From Burkholderiales bacterium (GTDB lineage Bacteria; Pseudomonadota; Gammaproteobacteria; Burkholderiales; Burkholderiaceae_C), in the NCBI GenBank assembly GCA_005786815.1, contig SYDB01000166.1:1-8295 (forward strand): a stretch of DNA of 8,295 nucleotides. Reading direction: 5' to 3'. A program made the translations under genes and the position numbers. Positions 5,910-8,295 of the stretch are shown piece after piece (the first letter of the stretch is position 1; each line of letters opens with the position of its first letter). The notes beneath the pieces were generated by a model. It did not search any database, was not told the DNA's origin, and saw only the letters and a list, made by a program, of their open reading frames with translations.

Positions 5910-6935
5910 ATGCATATTAAAAGACGAAATTTGCTGATTGGTAGTCTGATCACTGGGGGGCTTCCCAAATGGGCCACTGCGCAGAGCTTGGAAAAGCCCA
6001 AAGTCACCATTGCAGTAGGCGGAAAAAATCTGTTTTACTACTTGCCCTTAACCATTGCCGAACAATTGGGCTACTTCAAAGCTGAAGGATTGGATGTCAC
6101 CATTGTCGACTTCTCTGGTGGCTCTAGGGCCTTGCAAGCGGTTGTGGGTGGCAGTGCTGATGTAGTTTCTGGCGCATATGAACACACTATCAACATGCAC
6201 TCCAAAGGCCAACCTATGCGCGCATTTGTTTTGCAAGGTGCGGCGCCGCAAATTGTTTTGGGTGTTAACCCTAAAACTATGCCCAACTTCAAATCAATTG
6301 CAGATTTGAAAGGAAAAAAAATTGGTGTCACAGCACCGGGCAGTTCCACCAATGTATTAGCTAATTTCGTTCTGGCCAAAGCCGGAATTAAGCCCACCGA
6401 TGTTAGCTTTGTGGGCGTAGGCGCTTCCAACGGTGCGGTCGCTGCGATGCGTTCAGGGCAAATTGATGCGATCAGTAACTTAGACCCCGTCATCACTTTA
6501 TTGCACCGTTCTGGCGACTTAAAAATCTTAACTGACACTCGCATCATGGCTGAAGCAGAAAGGGTGTTTGGTGGCCCCATGCCTGCAGGCTGCCTTTACT
6601 GCCCGCAGCCCTTTCTCGACAAAAATCCCAATACATCGCAAGCGCTAACCAACGCCATAGTTCGTGCCAATAAATGGATTCAGCAGGCTGGCGCCGGTGA
6701 GATCATAAGCGTTGTGCCTGAGAGTTATTTGCTTGGCGACCGCGCTATTTACATCGACGGATTTTTGGCTTCTAAACAAGCCCTGTCGCCTGACGGCATG
6801 TTCCCCGTCAAAGGCGCTGAAACTGCCTTCAGAGCGCTGGCCAGCGTAGATCCAAAACTGGCCAAAATGGACTTGAATCTCATTTACACCAACGACTTTG
6901 CTAAAAAAGCCAACGCAAAATACCCAAAGGGTTGA
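5910..6935 (+). CDS. ABC transporter substrate-binding protein, NitT/TauT (NMT1/SsuA-like) type
   Basis: This 341-residue periplasmic binding protein has an N-terminus KRRNLLIGS (4-12), which fits a twin-arginine signal, and a likely cleavage after ATA (24). The mature part follows the NMT1/SsuA pattern: KVTIAVGG at the first strand, YYLPLTIAEQLGYFKAEGLDV (43-63), FSGGSRALQAVVGGSADV (68-85) for the ligand site, then SIADLKGKKIGVTAPGSST (129-147) and MRSGQIDAISNLDP (180-193). Members bind sulfonates, nitrate, pyrimidine or thiamine precursors, or aromatic acids such as phthalate; none of these can be assigned here. AGGAG (5899-5903) lies 6 bases before the ATG. It is first in a rightward operon with the ATPase and permease, and is divergent from the hydrolase operon. 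Confidence 0.93.
   Translation: MHIKRRNLLIGSLITGGLPKWATAQSLEKPKVTIAVGGKNLFYYLPLTIAEQLGYFKAEGLDVTIVDFSGGSRALQAVVGGSADVVSGAYEHTINMHSKGQPMRAFVLQGAAPQIVLGVNPKTMPNFKSIADLKGKKIGVTAPGSSTNVLANFVLAKAGIKPTDVSFVGVGASNGAVAAMRSGQIDAISNLDPVITLLHRSGDLKILTDTRIMAEAERVFGGPMPAGCLYCPQPFLDKNPNTSQALTNAIVRANKWIQQAGAGEIISVVPESYLLGDRAIYIDGFLASKQALSPDGMFPVKGAETAFRALASVDPKLAKMDLNLIYTNDFAKKANAKYPKG
6926..6931 (+). promoter_or_regulatory. Shine-Dalgarno site that fixes the GTG start of the ATPase
   Basis: AAAGGG lies inside the last codons of the binding-protein gene, 5 bases before GTG 6937. It supports this start over the longer in-frame TTG at 6898, which would overlap the upstream gene by 38 bases and has no comparable site. 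The 1-base gap after TGA 6933-6935 suggests translational coupling. Confidence 0.7.
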
Positions 6936-6936
6936 A

Positions 6937-7752
6937 GTGAATGCGGCTCCAATAGAGCTGCGGGGCATCGCTTGTACCTTCGTTAGCAAAGATGCTCCGG
7001 GACAACGCTACACAGCTGTCGAGGACGTCAACCTTACAGTTGCGGAGGGTGAGTTTGTCAGCGTCGTTGGTCCAACCGGGTGCGGGAAGAGCACTTTGCT
7101 GAATGTGGCGGCGGGCTTATTGCTGCCGAGCAAAGGCAGCGTTCTGATCTATGGTGAAACTTTATCTGGTGTGAATACGCGGGCCGGTTACATGTTTCAA
7201 ACTGAGAGCCTTATGCCTTGGCGCACCGCGTTGGAAAACATCATGGCTGGCTTGGAGTTTAGTGGCACGGCTTTGCCACAAGCTCGTGAGCATGCGCAAG
7301 ACTGGTTGCGACGCGTCGGCCTGAGTGGGTTTGGCGATCGCTACCCACATCAAATGAGTGGGGGTATGCGCAAACGCACTAGCTTGGCTCAAACTTTGGT
7401 CATGGACCCCGATATTATTTTGATGGACGAGCCTTTTTCTGCGCTCGACATACAAACTCGTCAATTGATGGAAAACGAAGTCCTGGCGCTTTGGCAATCC
7501 AAGAGGAAATCTGTTTTGTTCATCACCCACGATTTAGATGAAGCTATTGCCATGAGTGATCGCGTGGTGGTGCTTAGTGCAGGGCCTGCAGCAAAGCCCA
7601 TGGGGGAATTCATTATTGACATTGCTCGACCTAGAGATGTGACCGAGGTCAAGATGACTCCCCGCTTCATTGAGCTGCATCAAGCTATTTGGAGCGTGAT
7701 GCGCGAAGAGGTCCTCAAGGGCTATCAACAACAACTTGAAAAAAGTGTATGA
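6937..7752 (+). CDS. ABC transporter ATP-binding protein, NitT/TauT type
   Basis: With the GTG start this is a 271-residue ATPase, normal for the SsuB/TauB/NrtD group, which powers import from the cytoplasmic face. All nucleotide-binding motifs are intact: Walker A GPTGCGKST (45-53), Q-loop YMFQTESLMPW (85-95), signature MSGGMRKR (140-147), Walker B IILMDEPFSALD (160-171) and the switch His198 in FITHDLDEA. The signature ends in Met instead of Gln, which is common in the NitT/TauT family. The C-terminal stretch with FIIDIARPRDV fits the same family. The gene begins 1 base after the stop of the binding-protein gene and ends 9 bases before the permease, so the three are very likely co-translated. 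Confidence 0.95.
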   Translation: MNAAPIELRGIACTFVSKDAPGQRYTAVEDVNLTVAEGEFVSVVGPTGCGKSTLLNVAAGLLLPSKGSVLIYGETLSGVNTRAGYMFQTESLMPWRTALENIMAGLEFSGTALPQAREHAQDWLRRVGLSGFGDRYPHQMSGGMRKRTSLAQTLVMDPDIILMDEPFSALDIQTRQLMENEVLALWQSKRKSVLFITHDLDEAIAMSDRVVVLSAGPAAKPMGEFIIDIARPRDVTEVKMTPRFIELHQAIWSVMREEVLKGYQQQLEKSV

Positions 7753-7761
7753 GCTCTAACC

Positions 7762-8295
7762 ATGTGGAACTTGATTAAACCGCGCACTGCCACTCTTCGC
7801 TTTTGGCAATTGGGTTTGCTGGTCTTGGTATTTGTGTTTTGGCACGTCATGACAGCACCCGGTTTAATCCCGCCCATCATGTTTGACAATGATCGGCAGG
7901 CAGCATTTTTCTTTGGTGAACCTTTGGAAATATTCCTGCGAATATGGATGTGGTTTGTAGTTGATGCCAATATTTACAAACACTTAGGCATCACCTTAGT
8001 TGAGACGATATTAGCCTTTGCTATTGGCGCAAGTACAGGTTTAATTGGCGGTCTTTGGCTGGCGCTATCTCCAATAGCCTCAGCCATCTTAGAGCCCTAT
8101 ATCAAGGCCTTGAATGCTATGCCGCGTATTATTTTGGCGCCTATCTTTGCAGTTTGGTTTGGCCTTGGCATTGGCTCCAAGGTGGCCCTTGGTGTGACTT
8201 TGGTGTTTTTTATTGTCTTTTTCAATGTTTACCAAGGTGTCAAAGAAGTCAGCCCTGTGGTGCTTGCCAATGCACGCATGTTGGGGGCCAATCAA
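7762..8295 (+). CDS. ABC transporter permease, NitT/TauT type, C-terminus beyond the window
   Basis: An open frame from ATG 7762 runs without a stop to the window end: 178 residues of a protein that is usually about 250-280 long. The first membrane segment is LGLLVLVFVFWHV (17-29). After a soluble stretch come ETILAFAIGASTGLIGGLWLA (81-101), ILAPIFAVWFGLGIG (124-138) and VALGVTLVFFIVFF (141-154). The sequence KALNAMPRIILAPIFAVWFGLG (115-136) is typical of SsuC/TauC-like permeases. The last residues, VVLANARMLGANQ, enter the EAA loop that contacts the ATPase. The start has no strong Shine-Dalgarno site; an overlapping ATG at 7749 opens a frame that stops after 9 codons, so coupling with the ATPase gene is more likely. 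It completes the operon of binding protein, ATPase and permease. Confidence 0.92.
   Translation, partial: MWNLIKPRTATLRFWQLGLLVLVFVFWHVMTAPGLIPPIMFDNDRQAAFFFGEPLEIFLRIWMWFVVDANIYKHLGITLVETILAFAIGASTGLIGGLWLALSPIASAILEPYIKALNAMPRIILAPIFAVWFGLGIGSKVALGVTLVFFIVFFNVYQGVKEVSPVVLANARMLGANQ

Noticed and set aside
6898..6936. TTG 6898 as start of the ABC ATPase
   Set aside because: It overlaps the binding-protein gene and lacks a ribosome site; GTG 6937 has AAAGGG at good distance and gives the usual length.

Overview
The window looks like an accessory metabolic region of a betaproteobacterium, most likely in Burkholderiales and close to Comamonadaceae. The reasons are the several Bug/TctC-type periplasmic receptors (a family greatly expanded in that group), the NitT/TauT-type ABC genes beside a catabolic-looking gene set, and strong purine-rich Shine-Dalgarno sites. 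No gene in the window identifies the species.

Left part (1-1670). The left edge holds the N-terminal coding part of a Bug-type receptor on the minus strand: a signal peptide and the first mature residues. It has no usable start codon, so it may be a decayed gene. A spacer with a perfect 8-bp dyad separates it from a complete Bug-type receptor on the plus strand (389-1372) that carries a twin-arginine signal. The following 298-base gap is not empty. On the minus strand it holds about 49 codons that read clearly as the N-terminal part of a PcaI/CatI-type 3-oxoadipate CoA-transferase subunit A. No in-frame start and no remaining gene body are seen, so this is a gene fossil.

Middle (1671-5662, minus strand). 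Three tightly spaced genes form a likely operon, transcribed leftwards. They are a CocE/NonD-family (peptidase S15-like) hydrolase, a second Bug-type receptor with a Sec signal, and a FrsA/2,6-dihydroxypseudooxynicotine-hydrolase-like alpha/beta hydrolase. The gaps are 22 and 28 bases and each gene has its own ribosome binding site. Both hydrolases lack signal peptides and should be cytoplasmic, while the receptor is periplasmic.

Right part (5910-8295, plus strand). A NitT/TauT-type ABC importer operon runs rightwards: substrate-binding protein, ATPase (GTG start, 1 base after the previous stop), and a permease cut by the window edge. The 247-base divergent region between the two operons is rich in dyad symmetry. 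An 8-bp inverted repeat with 31-bp spacing lies over a candidate promoter for the hydrolase operon.

Reading as a whole (inference). Two uptake or sensing routes flank two cytoplasmic hydrolases, which suggests acquisition and hydrolytic breakdown of an organic ester, amide or diketone-like acid. The substrate cannot be named from sequence. No regulator gene, no TctA/TctB membrane partners and no mobile element, CRISPR array, tRNA or rRNA was seen.
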